DNA of 64,000 nucleotides, taken from contig CAWGTV010000008.1 of assembly GCA_963825615.1 (NCBI GenBank), forward strand, positions 310,001-374,000, written 5' to 3'. The stretch is from JAHEDT01 sp963825615. GTDB lineage: Bacteria; Desulfobacterota; Desulfuromonadia; Desulfuromonadales; BM103. Position numbers and translations under genes: made by a program. Shown piece by piece: positions 1 through 9,248 of this stretch (positions within the stretch are counted from its first letter, which is position 1; each line of letters opens with the position of its first letter). Under the pieces are notes generated by a model. The model searched no databases and was not told the DNA's origin. It saw only the letters and a list, made by a program, of their open reading frames with translations.

Positions 1-127
1 AGTCAGCCAGAATCAACCGGAAGAGAACCGGCAAAGCGTCATTGACGGCTTGCGCTCTAGGCAAGATCAAGCGGCATCAGATATGGCCGGACTCGTGCAG
101 AAGTTCGGCGCCGAACGGCAGGAATAA
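1..127 (+). CDS. C-terminal fragment of an unidentified protein
   Basis: The frame starting at base 2 is open from the window edge to a TAA at 125-127 and gives 41 residues of a charged, Gln-rich helical tail ending in KFGAERQE. No start is visible because the gene begins upstream of the window. The composition looks like a real hydrophilic C-terminus, but there is no family signature, so the function is unknown. Confidence 0.4.
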   Translation, partial: VSQNQPEENRQSVIDGLRSRQDQAASDMAGLVQKFGAERQE

Positions 128-224
128 TCAGGCTCACTGCGCTTTTCAGGGCCGGTTGGCCGGCGACGCACGGGGACGAGGCGTCACGCGGCATCCTCCA
201 AAGAGCAACCGAAAGGAGTCCATA

Positions 225-677
225 ATGAAACTTTTAACGTTACTGGCCGCAATCACGCTCGTCGCGCTCGTCGCGGTGGCCGGTGCGGCCGATGGCCTGA
301 TCGCTGTCAAGAGTACCTACAGTGCCGCAGACACGATGAACCGCTTTGCAGAACAGGTCAAAGAACGCGGCCTGAACGTCTTCGCCCGTATCGACCACGC
401 CGCCGGGGCGGCAAAGATCGGCAAGGAACTGCGCCCCACGGAATTGCTGATCTTCGGCAACCCGCAGGGCGGAACACCCTTTATGGAGTGCGAGCAGACC
501 GTCGGCATCGACCTGCCGCTGAAAGCCCTGGTTTGGCAGGACGCTTCGTCCCAAGTCTGGCTTGGTTACAACGACCCGGCCTTTCTTGCCAAACGCCACG
601 GCGTCACGGAATGCCCCGTTGTCGAGAAACTGGCTAAAGCCCTGACCGCGATGGCTGCGGCCGCGGTCGCTCAATAG
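225..677 (+). CDS. DUF302 domain protein with signal peptide
   Basis: The start is the ATG at 225, placed by the strong ribosome-binding site GAAAGGAG at 211-218; the same frame is open further upstream but has no such signal. The 150-residue product begins with a hydrophobic secretion signal (about residues 1-22, ending AGAA). It continues with a DUF302 fold, recognisable from the FGNPQGGTPFM segment and the downstream LPLKALVWQD strand. DUF302 proteins are small periplasmic or cytoplasmic proteins of unsettled function, often seen near redox and stress genes. No partner is evident: the next gene starts about 50 bases downstream and is an unrelated PLP enzyme. Confidence 0.8.
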   Translation: MKLLTLLAAITLVALVAVAGAADGLIAVKSTYSAADTMNRFAEQVKERGLNVFARIDHAAGAAKIGKELRPTELLIFGNPQGGTPFMECEQTVGIDLPLKALVWQDASSQVWLGYNDPAFLAKRHGVTECPVVEKLAKALTAMAAAAVAQ

Positions 678-727
678 CACCCCGCGCTGCGTTCGAATCG
701 ATAATAACCGCTATTATGGAGACAACG

Positions 728-1711
728 GTGAACCTGCATGAGTTCCCCAAACAAGTGCTCGGGTTCTTCCCCACGCCGCTGGTCGAACTGCGCCGACTGA
801 GCAAAGCCCTCGGCGGCCCGGCAATCTACATGAAGAGGGACGACCAGACCGGCCTCGCTCTGGGCGGCAACAAAACCCGCAAGCTGGAATACCTGCTGGG
901 CGACGCCCTGGCCAAGGGATGTGATGCTGTCATCACGGCGGGGGCGGTACAATCGAACCATTGCCGGCAAACGGCCGCAGCCGCGGCCATGCTGGGCCTG
1001 GAATGTCACCTGGTGCTCGGCGGAGAAAAAACCGAGCGGCCGAGCGGCAACCTGCTGTTGGACCATCTGTTCGGGAGCCGCATTCACTGGGCGGGTGAAC
1101 ACCGCAAGGGAGAAGACATCCCGGAACTTTACACGCGATTGCTGGCCGCGGGGAAACAGCCCTATATCGTTCCCTACGGCGGCTCCAACGAGCTCGGCGC
1201 CCTGGCCTTTGCACAAGCGGCTCACGAGCTGGAGGAGCAGGAGAGCAACCAGGCGTTTACTCATATCGTCTTTGCCTCGAGCTCCGGCGGCACCCAGGCG
1301 GGCCTCATGCTGGGGAAAAGCATGCTGGGCAAAAGCTACCAGCTGGTGGGGATCAGGATCGACAAGGAGGACGCGGGGCAGACGCCATTCGACCGGCAGG
1401 TATTGTCCCTCGCCAATCGTGCAGCCCGCCTGGTGGGTGAGCAACATGAATTCACTGCACCGGAGATTTTGCTCAACGACCATTATCTGGGTGAGGGCTA
1501 TGGAGTCGTCGGTACATTGGAAAACGAGGCGATCTCGCTCACCGCCCGCAGCGAAGGGATCCTGCTCGACCCGGTGTATACCGCAAGGGCGATGGGGGGA
1601 CTGATCGACATGGTCCGCTCAGGGGAAATCGACCGCAGCGCCCGCGTGCTGTTCTGGCATACGGGCGGCACGCCGGCGCTCTTTGCCTATGCTGATAAAT
1701 TGTCGATTTAA
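728..1711 (+). CDS. PLP-dependent D-cysteine desulfhydrase / ACC deaminase family enzyme
   Basis: This fold-type II PLP enzyme family cleaves D-cysteine to pyruvate, sulfide and ammonia, or opens 1-aminocyclopropane-1-carboxylate. The PLP lysine sits in GGNKTRKLEY (Lys49), followed by ITAGAVQSNHCRQTA, which binds substrate and phosphate. I place the start at GTG 728 because GGAG at 718-721 is properly spaced and the product then begins MNLHEFP, as family members do. An ATG at 716 would add four residues and has no ribosome-binding site. Length (327 aa) is normal. Sequence alone does not separate D-cysteine desulfhydrase from ACC deaminase; the former is more common in anaerobic proteobacteria. 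Confidence 0.85.
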   Translation: MNLHEFPKQVLGFFPTPLVELRRLSKALGGPAIYMKRDDQTGLALGGNKTRKLEYLLGDALAKGCDAVITAGAVQSNHCRQTAAAAAMLGLECHLVLGGEKTERPSGNLLLDHLFGSRIHWAGEHRKGEDIPELYTRLLAAGKQPYIVPYGGSNELGALAFAQAAHELEEQESNQAFTHIVFASSSGGTQAGLMLGKSMLGKSYQLVGIRIDKEDAGQTPFDRQVLSLANRAARLVGEQHEFTAPEILLNDHYLGEGYGVVGTLENEAISLTARSEGILLDPVYTARAMGGLIDMVRSGEIDRSARVLFWHTGGTPALFAYADKLSI

Positions 1712-1833
1712 CAAAACACGGACAAGGTATGATAGTGAACCAGCGCTGGCACGGGCAGCGAAGGGCAAGGGCCAACTCCTGCCGGACGTTGCCCGTTGCG
1801 CATCAAGCCACCAGACAACATGACAGGTGATTT

Positions 1834-2514
1834 ATGTTAAGTCTCTACATAGCCAACAAGAACTACTCGTCCTGGTCCTTGCGCCCCTGGCTGCTCATGC
1901 GCCAGCTTGGCATTTCTTTCGAGGAGAAGCTGGTGCCCTTCGGCGCGAAAAATGCTTTCCGCGCATTCTCTCCTTCAGGCCGTGTGCCGTGCCTCATTGA
2001 CGGACAGACCGTGGTCTGGGATTCTCTGGCCATCGTCGAGTACCTGGCCGAGCAATTCTCCATGGTATGGCCGGCCGGCAAGGTGCCCCGGGCATGGGCG
2101 CGCTCCGCGGCTGCGGAAATGCACTCCGGGTTTGCCAGCCTGCGCAATCTGTGCGGCATGAACTGCGGCTTGCGCGTGCGCATCGATCCCTATCCCGTGG
2201 CACTGCTTGAGGATTTCGCACGTGTCGATGAACTCTGGAATGATGGTTTCTCACGATTCGGGGGGCCATTTTTAGCCGGAAAAACCTTCTCCGCAGCCGA
2301 TGCGTTTTTTGCTCCTGTGGCCTTCCGCATGCAGACCTACGAACCGAATTTATCTGAACTCTCGCAGCAGTACGTCACCAGGCTCCTGTCCCTGCCGGCC
2401 ATGCAGGAGTGGTATACAGCAGCGCTGGGTGAGGTCTGGCGTGACGAGGAGCACGAAGCAGAAGTGCGCCAGGTCGGGACGGTGCTTGCTGATTTGAGGC
2501 AGACCCCTGGTTGA
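1834..2514 (+). CDS. glutathione S-transferase family protein
   Basis: The 226-residue protein has an N-terminal thioredoxin-like GST domain (residues 1-80) with the signature NYSSWSLRPWLLMRQLGI. The Ser/Tyr cluster in that segment is where the catalytic residue lies. A GRVPCLIDG cis-Pro segment and DSLAIVEYLAE follow, and then an all-helical C-terminal domain (about 95-215). These proteins conjugate or reduce electrophiles with glutathione, and many have lost classical transferase activity. The HAD gene follows with its start about 20 bases downstream, so the two are probably cotranscribed. Confidence 0.85.
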   Translation: MLSLYIANKNYSSWSLRPWLLMRQLGISFEEKLVPFGAKNAFRAFSPSGRVPCLIDGQTVVWDSLAIVEYLAEQFSMVWPAGKVPRAWARSAAAEMHSGFASLRNLCGMNCGLRVRIDPYPVALLEDFARVDELWNDGFSRFGGPFLAGKTFSAADAFFAPVAFRMQTYEPNLSELSQQYVTRLLSLPAMQEWYTAALGEVWRDEEHEAEVRQVGTVLADLRQTPG

Positions 2515-2533
2515 TCTCTTGGGAGGAGTCCTC

Positions 2534-3130
2534 TTGAATATCGTCTTTGATCTTGGCGGCGTCGTGGTGAAATGGGCGCCGGAGGACATTATCGCAAGCG
2601 TCTTCGCCGATCCCACGCTCCAGTCCCTGGTGCGCAGGGAGGTGATCGGGCATGCCGACTGGCTGGCCCTCGATCGCGGCACGCTCTCCCGCCAGGAGGC
2701 CGTGTTGCGCGCGGCGAAGAGGACCGGCTTGGCCGCAACCGAGGTAGAGAGGTTACTGCGGCAGGTGCCCCGAGAGCTGGTCGCCATCCCGGGGACCGTC
2801 GACCTGATGTACCGCCTCAAAGCCCGGGGGCACACGCTGTACTGCCTGTCAAACATGCACCTGGAGTTCATCGATCACCTGGAAAAGGTGTACACTTTTT
2901 GGGAGGTCTTCACCGGCGCCGTCATCTCGTGCCGCCTGCACCTGTGCAAACCGGAACCGGCTATCTATGCCTATCTCCTGAAAACCTACCAGCTGGAAAG
3001 CGCACAGACCGTGTTCATCGACGACATGCAAGCGAACCTGGCCGCCGCGGCCCGGTTTGGCATGCACACGATCAACTTTACGGATCCGGCGCAGTGCGAA
3101 AGCCAGCTCCAGTCGCTGGGCTGTATTTAA
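2534..3130 (+). CDS. HAD-IA family phosphatase (YihX-like)
   Basis: This is a haloacid dehalogenase-like hydrolase of 198 residues. All four HAD motifs are visible: FDLGGVV near the N-terminus (nucleophile Asp), CLSNMH (motif II Ser), CKPEPAIY (motif III Lys) and VFIDDMQAN (motif IV acidic pair). The closest characterised relatives are small sugar-phosphate phosphatases such as YihX (alpha-glucose-1-phosphate). The start is taken as TTG 2534, which follows GGGAGGAG (2521-2528) with ideal spacing and begins MNIVFDLGG. The substrate is not deducible. Confidence 0.82.
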   Translation: MNIVFDLGGVVVKWAPEDIIASVFADPTLQSLVRREVIGHADWLALDRGTLSRQEAVLRAAKRTGLAATEVERLLRQVPRELVAIPGTVDLMYRLKARGHTLYCLSNMHLEFIDHLEKVYTFWEVFTGAVISCRLHLCKPEPAIYAYLLKTYQLESAQTVFIDDMQANLAAAARFGMHTINFTDPAQCESQLQSLGCI

Positions 3131-3198
3131 GCATCATACGCGGCGCAGACTGAGCCAAGGCATCGGCAGGTCTCTCTACACAGCGAGGAAACTGAAGT

Positions 3199-3591
3199 AT
3201 GCTTGCCAAATATTTCCTGGCCTGGTTCGGCATGATGGCCCTCGCCATCCTCAACGGCGGGCTGCGGAACAAGCTTTATGCCCCATTGACAGGGGAGCTG
3301 GCCGCGCACCAGTTGTCGACGGTACTCCTCGTCGCCATCTTCGCCGGATATTTCTGGCTGTTGACCTCGTTATGGCCCATCGCGTCGTCCGGACAGGCCT
3401 GGAGGACCGGCCTGATGTGGCTGGTCATGACACTGCTGTTCGAAATCGGCCTGGGGCACTGGGGGCTCGGCTATGCGTGGAGCAGAGTGCTGCAGGACTA
3501 CAACCTCATGGCGGGTCGGGTGTGGGTCCTGGTGCCCTTGTGGACCCTGGTCGGCCCCCCTCTGTTCTTCTGGCTGCGAAAGGAGCATTGA
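3199..3591 (+). CDS. small four-helix membrane protein
   Basis: The 130-residue product has about four transmembrane segments (residues 3-22, 40-62, 72-92 and 105-124) and no charged catalytic motif. It ends FFWLRKEH. Its TGA abuts the ATG of the following methyltransferase (TGAATG), indicating translational coupling. I do not recognise a named family. The organisation suggests a small integral-membrane partner of unknown function. Confidence 0.7.
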   Translation: MLAKYFLAWFGMMALAILNGGLRNKLYAPLTGELAAHQLSTVLLVAIFAGYFWLLTSLWPIASSGQAWRTGLMWLVMTLLFEIGLGHWGLGYAWSRVLQDYNLMAGRVWVLVPLWTLVGPPLFFWLRKEH

Positions 3592-4254
3592 ATGCATCAG
3601 CCACCTGAATCCAGATACGTGCCGGCCCTGCGCTTTCACTTCCTGACACCCTGCTACGATGCCATCGTCGGCGCCACCGGCCGCGAGCGTGCAGTTAAAT
3701 CCGCGCTGATCCGGCAGGCGCATCTGGTGCCCGGACAGCAGGTACTGGACCTGGGTACGGGGACCGGCACCCTGGCCATTTGGGTCAAGCAGCACCAGCC
3801 ACAGGTCGAGATCATAGGCGTGGATGGCGATGCCACAATCCTCGCCATCGCCTGCAACAAGGCGAACAGGGCCGAGGCTCCGGTGCAATTCGACCAGGCC
3901 CTATCGCACACCCTGCCCTACCCGGCCGCGCACTTTGACCGGGTGATTTCCAGCATGTTCTTCCATCACCTGGACTGGCACGACAAGGAGCGTACCGCGC
4001 AGGAAATCTTGCGGGTGCTCAAGCCCGGCGCAGAACTGCACGTGGCTGACTTTGGGCGCGCCAGCAACCTCGCCATGCGCAGCCTGTTTCTCACCGTACA
4101 GCTGCTCGACGGCTTCGAAAACACCCGCGACAATGTGGCCGGCCGGCTCGTCTCCCTCTTTGCACAGAACGGTTTTGTTGATGTGGCGGAGCAGGCGCGC
4201 TATAACACGCTCTACGGAACCATCGCACTCTATCGTGCCACCAAACCCGGCTGA
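3592..4254 (+). CDS. class I SAM-dependent methyltransferase
   Basis: A 220-residue Rossmann-fold methyltransferase. Motif I is LDLGTGTGTLAIW (about residues 46-58), followed by the acidic post-I residue in IIGVDGD and motif IV around FDRVISSMFFHHL. The HHL segment and ILRVLKPGAELHVADFG are typical of the UbiE/phospholipid N-methyltransferase-like group (Methyltransf_11/25). The acceptor is unknown. Translation is coupled to the upstream membrane protein gene. Confidence 0.85.
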   Translation: MHQPPESRYVPALRFHFLTPCYDAIVGATGRERAVKSALIRQAHLVPGQQVLDLGTGTGTLAIWVKQHQPQVEIIGVDGDATILAIACNKANRAEAPVQFDQALSHTLPYPAAHFDRVISSMFFHHLDWHDKERTAQEILRVLKPGAELHVADFGRASNLAMRSLFLTVQLLDGFENTRDNVAGRLVSLFAQNGFVDVAEQARYNTLYGTIALYRATKPG

Positions 4255-4285
4255 TTATAAGCTGCAATTGGCAACAGGAACGTCT

Positions 4286-5176
4286 TTGCCTGACTACACC
4301 AAGCACCCCGGCGCCTTCAGGATCGTTTTCCTGGCAAGCTGCGCTCTGCTCGCCTTTGCCGGCAACTCCGTACTCTGCCGGATGGCCCTCGGTGAGGGAG
4401 CCATCGATGCCGCCAGCTTTACCGGCATCCGACTTGTTTCTGGCGCGGTTGCCCTGAGCCTGGTCCTGAAACTGTCGGCGCGGGCCGATGGCATAACCAA
4501 GCGCGGCAGCTGGCTCTCGGCGGCCGCGCTCTTCTGTTATGCCGCGGCTTTTTCCTTTGCCTACCTCACCTTGAGCACGGGCACCGGGGCACTTATCCTG
4601 TTCGGTGCAGTGCAATTGACCATGATCGGCGCCGCCCTGCTCGCTGGAGAACGCCTCAGGCGTACGGAAGGTGCTGGGATCTGCCTGGCGTTCGGCGGCC
4701 TGGTCTACCTGGTTGCCCCGGGGGTGACGGCACCGTCATTGACCGGGTCCCTGCTCATGACGTGCGCCGGCATCGCCTGGGGGATTTATTCACTGCGCGG
4801 GCGCAGTTCCTCTGCACCGCTGGCTGAAACAACTTACAACTTCATTCTTACGCTCCCCTTAACGGTCCTCCTCATTATATACTTCAGCAAAGACTGTCAT
4901 CTCTCTGCGGCGGGAATTCTGCTGGCCATCCTCTCGGGAGGTCTGGCGTCCGGAGTCGGGTATGCTGTCTGGTATGCGGCGCTGCAGGGGATGACCGCGA
5001 CCCGGGCCGCCATCGTGCAGCTGGTCGTGCCCTTGCTGGCCGCCCTCGGCGGAGTGCTCTTTCTCGCCGAAGGACTCTCCCTGCGCCTGGTCATCGCCGC
5101 GGCGGCGATTCTCGGTGGGGTTGGCCTGGCCATGGTGGGCCAGAGCGGTGCACCCGCGACGCGACCACCTGTTTGA
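4286..5176 (+). CDS. EamA/DMT family transporter
   Basis: The protein of about 296 residues has ten predicted transmembrane helices in two five-helix halves, the pattern of drug/metabolite exporters of the EamA type. The N-terminal half contains LLAFAGNSVLCRMAL and the second half LLAALGGVLFLAEGLSLRL, the family's terminal repeat. The frame is open back into the methyltransferase gene. The likely start is TTG 4286, preceded by AGGAA at 4276-4280. The substrate is unknown; relatives export amino acids or metabolites. Confidence 0.83.
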   Translation: MPDYTKHPGAFRIVFLASCALLAFAGNSVLCRMALGEGAIDAASFTGIRLVSGAVALSLVLKLSARADGITKRGSWLSAAALFCYAAAFSFAYLTLSTGTGALILFGAVQLTMIGAALLAGERLRRTEGAGICLAFGGLVYLVAPGVTAPSLTGSLLMTCAGIAWGIYSLRGRSSSAPLAETTYNFILTLPLTVLLIIYFSKDCHLSAAGILLAILSGGLASGVGYAVWYAALQGMTATRAAIVQLVVPLLAALGGVLFLAEGLSLRLVIAAAAILGGVGLAMVGQSGAPATRPPV

Positions 5177-5275
5177 TCAGAGATTACGCACCCGTGTTAT
5201 TTGATGCAAACAAGACAGCCGCCAACAGCGCAGCGCCCAACGTAATCACAATATAGACAGGCAGAGGAAAGGCAC

Positions 5276-5599
5276 ATGTTTCGGCAAAGTGGCAGCGACG
5301 GTTACCGGGATGTCCTTGACAAGATTCGCCAGAAAACCCTCGTCCATGGCGACAAGACCCTGATGGCTGAATTCAGGCTCGCACAAGGGGCGGTCCTGCC
5401 CAGGCACAGTCATCCCCATGAGCAGACCGGCTACCTAGTCGCCGGACGGCTTGAGCTGACCGTCGGTGAGGTGAAACACCATATCACCCCGGGCGACAGC
5501 TGGTGCATTCCCGGCTGCATCGAGCATCACGCGGTGGCCGTCGAGGATTGCGTAGCCATTGAAGTTTTTTCGCCGGTGCGCGAGGATTATCTGTACTGA
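5276..5599 (+). CDS. cupin-domain protein
   Basis: A 107-residue single-domain cupin with both metal-binding motifs: HSHPHEQTGYLVAGRLEL (motif 1, with His, His, Glu) and PGDSWCIPGCIEHHAV (motif 2, with His). The ribosome-binding site is GAGGAAAGG just upstream. Such small cupins bind Fe, Mn or Zn and act as dioxygenases, isomerases or sensors. The genomic context does not indicate which. Confidence 0.83.
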   Translation: MFRQSGSDGYRDVLDKIRQKTLVHGDKTLMAEFRLAQGAVLPRHSHPHEQTGYLVAGRLELTVGEVKHHITPGDSWCIPGCIEHHAVAVEDCVAIEVFSPVREDYLY

Positions 5600-5760
5600 A
5601 AAGCTCTTTGCAGCGATCCGCAGTCTCGTGCGCTGGCACCATGAAAGTTGCGGGTGGCAACAATCACCGTGGTCGCCGGCTTACCAGGTGTGCTAGATTG
5701 GCCACCGTACAAAAAATGTAAAATGTGTAGACCTGACCCCAATTGCAAGGAGATGCACCC

Positions 5761-6084
5761 ATGCGCAAAACCATGAACCTTTTGACCACCCTGCTGCTGG
5801 TGGCAGCCCTGGGCTTGCCGGTCACCGGCTGCATGCCCTCGGTGGGACGCCCCTTCCCGGTACAACAAGTCCGCAAGATCGAGCTTAACAAGACCACAAA
5901 GTCCGAAGTCCGGCAGATGTTTGGCGAGCCTTGGCGCACCGGACTTGAGGACGGCAAGCGCACCTGGTCTTACGGCGAGTACAGCACCAATTACTCCCGC
6001 GATCTGGTGATCCGCTTCAACGACGACAACACAGTGCGATCCTACAGCTTTAGCTCGTCGCTCCCAGAGGACGAAAACCTCTAG
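5761..6084 (+). CDS. SmpA/OmlA (BamE-like) lipoprotein
   Basis: The start is the ATG at 5761 after AAGGAGA (5747-5752). The 107-residue product has a lipoprotein signal peptide ending in the lipobox VTGC, so it is predicted to be anchored in the outer membrane facing the periplasm. The mature part has the SmpA/OmlA fold: KIELNKTTKSEVRQMFGEP is the typical start of this domain, followed by WSYGEYS. BamE belongs to this family, but so do many accessory lipoproteins, so a specific role in barrel assembly is not assured. Confidence 0.8.
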   Translation: MRKTMNLLTTLLLVAALGLPVTGCMPSVGRPFPVQQVRKIELNKTTKSEVRQMFGEPWRTGLEDGKRTWSYGEYSTNYSRDLVIRFNDDNTVRSYSFSSSLPEDENL

Positions 6085-6140
6085 CCGGTCGCTGCCAATT
6101 TTAACCTTTAAATTTTTCAGCCAACGGCAGACGGACCAAA

Positions 6141-6770
6141 ATGGACATCACCGCCCTCACCACCTACCTGATCGCCATCACCCTGTTGACCATCACGCCG
6201 GGCGTAGACACCATGCTGGTCATTCGCAACACCGCTCGTGGAGGCTGGCGTGACGGTGCGGTCAGCAGTTTTGGCATCTGCTCCGGACTCTTTGTGCATG
6301 CAGTCATCTCAGCGGTGGGTATCTCGGTGATTCTGATGCAGGCAGTATGGGCCTTCAGCGCCCTCAAGCTGGCCGGGGCCGGCTACCTGATCTGGCTGGG
6401 GTTGAGCAGCTGGCGCAAGGTCCTCAGGCGGGAGTCCTTCGCGATCATCAATGGCACTCCGGCCAGAGCTGAGTCCCTGCGCATCGGCCGCTCGCTGCGC
6501 GAAGGCTTCCTCTCCAACGTACTCAATCCGAAGACCGCGGTTTTCTACATGGCATTCCTGCCTCAGTTCATCAACCCGACCCACTCGGCGCTCATCCAGT
6601 CACTGTTGCTGGCCGGGTTGCATTTCGTCATCGCCATGATCTGGCAGTGCCTGCTGGCGCTGATGGTCAAGCAGCTCAAAGGCTGGCTGCAGCGCCCGCG
6701 GGTCAATCAATGGTTTGACGGAGTTACCGGAACCGTTATGATTGCTCTGGGGTTGCGAGTTGCAGCTTAA
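6141..6770 (+). CDS. LysE/RhtB family amino-acid exporter
   Basis: This 209-residue membrane protein has six predicted helices. It carries the family hallmark TPGVDTMLVIRNTARGGWRDG near the N-terminus, GAGYLIWLGLSSWRK, and NVLNPKTAVFYMAFLPQFI in the middle. Members export amino acids such as lysine, threonine or homoserine lactones. The gene stands alone and converges on the reductase gene at 6839-7741. No clear intrinsic terminator lies in the 68-base gap. Confidence 0.86.
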   Translation: MDITALTTYLIAITLLTITPGVDTMLVIRNTARGGWRDGAVSSFGICSGLFVHAVISAVGISVILMQAVWAFSALKLAGAGYLIWLGLSSWRKVLRRESFAIINGTPARAESLRIGRSLREGFLSNVLNPKTAVFYMAFLPQFINPTHSALIQSLLLAGLHFVIAMIWQCLLALMVKQLKGWLQRPRVNQWFDGVTGTVMIALGLRVAA

Positions 6771-6838
6771 ATCGCGTAGAGAAAAACTAAACCCTTATTC
6801 GATCGGGTCTCCAGGCTCCTCTTTCGAAGCATTTTGCC

Positions 6839-7741
6839 TCAGGATTTATCTTGGAAACAGCCCCCAATCCCATCGGCATAACTGATCGGCTGCAAGGCAA
6901 ACACTTTTGACCACTCCCTGGGATCGCAAACATTCCCCTCGATCAGCATCTTCAGCTGGTCCTCGGTGATCGGAAACTGTTCGAACCCCTGCAGTATCTT
7001 GATCATCGGCTTGATCATGAAGAGCGGTTGGTGAATTTTTGCCGCCTTGCCCTTGCCCATAGCCACGGCGGTCAGATCGAGGATTTCGTCGTAGCTGTAG
7101 CTCTCCCCGCCACCCAGTAGATAGGTCTTGCCAATCGTTTCCGGCATGCTCAGCGCCTTGACGAAGGTGGCGGCAACCTGCCCCACCGCCACCGGCTGCA
7201 TACGGTATTTGCCATCGCCGATCACCGGAACCACGGGAACCCTGCGGATCAGTTCAGCCAGCATCTTGACAAATTCGCTCCCTGGTCCGAAGATCAGCGA
7301 AGGGCGCAGGATCGTCCATTCCAGTCCGCTGTTGCGCACCAACTCTTCCGCCTGCCACTTGGTGCGATGGTAGTCGGTAGTACCGCGCTCGCGCGTGCCG
7401 TTGGAGCTCATGTGCAGGAAGCGTCGCACCCCTTGCTGCACGGCAGCGGCCAGGACATTCTCCGTTGCATCGACGTGCATTTTCTGGAAAGTGATGCCGC
7501 GACTGGGAAACGCGCGAATGATCCCGACCAGGTGGATCACGGCGTCGCAGCCGGCCAGCGCGCCGGCCAGGCAGCCGGTATCGGTGACATCCCCGGTGTG
7601 GACTTCGACGTTCGCCAGCACAGCCAGCTTATCCTCCGACCCTTTGCGCACCAGGGCACGCACCGTGTGCTTTGCTGCAACCAGCTGCCGCAGGATCTCG
7701 CGGCCGACAAATCCTGTCCCGCCTGTGACGAATACTTTCAT
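6839..7741 (-). CDS. NAD(P)-binding NDUFA9-like / atypical SDR protein
   Basis: A 300-residue atypical short-chain dehydrogenase. It begins with the nucleotide-binding motif VTGGTGFVGREILRQL and continues with VIHLVGIIRAF and a substrate-site YHRTKWQAEELVRNS with Tyr and Lys. The pattern matches complex I NDUFA9-like reductases. In bacteria these proteins are associated with quinone or NAD(P)H chemistry, but most are uncharacterised. It lies 55 bases downstream of rtcB on the same strand and may be the last gene of that unit. Start ATG 7741 has AAGGG upstream. Confidence 0.83.
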   Translation of the reverse strand: MKVFVTGGTGFVGREILRQLVAAKHTVRALVRKGSEDKLAVLANVEVHTGDVTDTGCLAGALAGCDAVIHLVGIIRAFPSRGITFQKMHVDATENVLAAAVQQGVRRFLHMSSNGTRERGTTDYHRTKWQAEELVRNSGLEWTILRPSLIFGPGSEFVKMLAELIRRVPVVPVIGDGKYRMQPVAVGQVAATFVKALSMPETIGKTYLLGGGESYSYDEILDLTAVAMGKGKAAKIHQPLFMIKPMIKILQGFEQFPITEDQLKMLIEGNVCDPREWSKVFALQPISYADGIGGCFQDKS

Positions 7742-7796
7742 GATTGAGCCCTTCTTCTAAAGTTTTTATCGCGTTCTTCGTCCTGTGTCTCGGATT

Positions 7797-9239
7797 TTAG
7801 CCTTTAATAACCGCCATCGGTTTCAAGCGCGCCACCACATGTCCGATCCCCGCCCATCGCACCACCTCGACGACATCGGCGACATCCTTGTATGCCTCCG
7901 GCATCTCCTCGGCCACCGTGGCACGTCCGGCAGCCCGCACCAGGATACCGCGTGCAGCCAGATCACCGATGATATCCTGGCCGCGGGCGGCTTTTTTCGC
8001 GGCATGGCGTGACATCACCCGGCCAGCGCCGTGACAGGTGGAGCCGAAGGTTTCAGCAAAGGCTCCCGCAGTCCCGGTCAGCACGTAGGAGTAACGCCCC
8101 ATATCACCTGGAATCAGGACCGGTTGGCCGATCTGCCGGTAAGCCGCCGGGATTTCGGCATGCCCGGGTGGAAAAGCCCGGGTTGCGCCCTTGCGGTGCA
8201 CGCACAGGCGCCGCGACTTGCCGTTGACAACGTGGTTTTCCCACTTGGCGATATTGTGGCAGACATCGTAGATGACACCCAGGCGCAGGTCGGCCGGCCC
8301 CTTGCGCAGCACCTGCTCGAAAGTCTCGCGCACCCAGGCCGTAATCATCTGGCGATTGGCGAAAGCGAAGTTGGCTGCGCAGGCCATGGCGGCCAGGTAG
8401 CTGAGCGCCTCGTCGCTCGTCAGCGGTGCACAACAGAGCTGACGGTCCGGCAGGGTGATGCCGTACTTGCGCGCCGCCTTGAGCATGACCTTGAGGTAGT
8501 CGTCGCAGACCTGGTAACCGAAACCGCGGCTACCGGTATGGATACTCACCGTGACCTGGCCGGTGTGCAGGCCGAGCACGTCGGCGGCCGCCTGGTCGTA
8601 AACCGCTTCGACCTGTTGAATTTCGAGGAAATGATTGCCCGACCCGAGGGTGCCGAGCTGAGCACGCCCGCGCTCGAGGGCCCGCGCGGACACCATCTCC
8701 GGGTCGGCACCGGCAATGATGCCTTGTCCCTCGATTCGCTCGAGGTCTGCCGCATCGCCGAACCCCTGCTGTACGGCCCAGGCCGCCCCCTTGACCAGAA
8801 CCTGCCCCTCGGCGGCGCTGGAAAGCTTGAAATCTGACCGGCAGGAGCCGACCCCGGACGGAACATTGTGAAACAGAGCATCGGCCAGGCGACCGAGTTC
8901 AGGGAGGATCTGCTCGGCGTCCAGGCTACTGCGCAGCAGACGTACGCCGCAGTTGATGTCGTAGCCGACCCCGCCCGGAGAGACCACTCCATCATCGGCA
9001 TCGAAGGCCGCCACGCCGCCGATCGGGAAACCGTATCCCCAGTGGATGTCGGGCATGGCCATGGAAGGGCCGACAATGCCGGGGAGCGTGGCCACGTTGC
9101 AGACCTGTTCGAGCGCCTGCTCGCGACGTAAATCCTGCATCATCTCCGCCGAGGCGAAGACCAGGCCGTCGGTGCGCATGGCCCCCTTGCGCGGGATGCG
9201 CCAACGACAGCGGTCGATTTGTTGCACCTTGACAGTCAT
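7797..9239 (-). CDS. rtcB: RNA-splicing ligase RtcB
   Basis: RtcB joins RNA 2',3'-cyclic phosphate or 3'-phosphate ends to 5'-OH ends using GTP and Mn2+. The 480-residue sequence contains GGVGYDINCGVRLL (metal-binding Asp and Cys), LGSGNHFLEIQ, HTGSRGFGYQVCDDY (His) and STCHGAGRVMSR near the C-terminus, where the guanylylated histidine lies. It starts ten bases after the archease gene and has AGGAA before the ATG. The length is normal for full RtcB proteins. Confidence 0.95.
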   Translation of the reverse strand: MTVKVQQIDRCRWRIPRKGAMRTDGLVFASAEMMQDLRREQALEQVCNVATLPGIVGPSMAMPDIHWGYGFPIGGVAAFDADDGVVSPGGVGYDINCGVRLLRSSLDAEQILPELGRLADALFHNVPSGVGSCRSDFKLSSAAEGQVLVKGAAWAVQQGFGDAADLERIEGQGIIAGADPEMVSARALERGRAQLGTLGSGNHFLEIQQVEAVYDQAAADVLGLHTGQVTVSIHTGSRGFGYQVCDDYLKVMLKAARKYGITLPDRQLCCAPLTSDEALSYLAAMACAANFAFANRQMITAWVRETFEQVLRKGPADLRLGVIYDVCHNIAKWENHVVNGKSRRLCVHRKGATRAFPPGHAEIPAAYRQIGQPVLIPGDMGRYSYVLTGTAGAFAETFGSTCHGAGRVMSRHAAKKAARGQDIIGDLAARGILVRAAGRATVAEEMPEAYKDVADVVEVVRWAGIGHVVARLKPMAVIKG

Positions 9240-9248
9240 GACGGGTTC

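Noticed and set aside
671..1483. Open frame on the minus strand over the PLP enzyme gene
   Set aside because: Antisense shadow without a ribosome-binding site; composition mirrors the coding strand.
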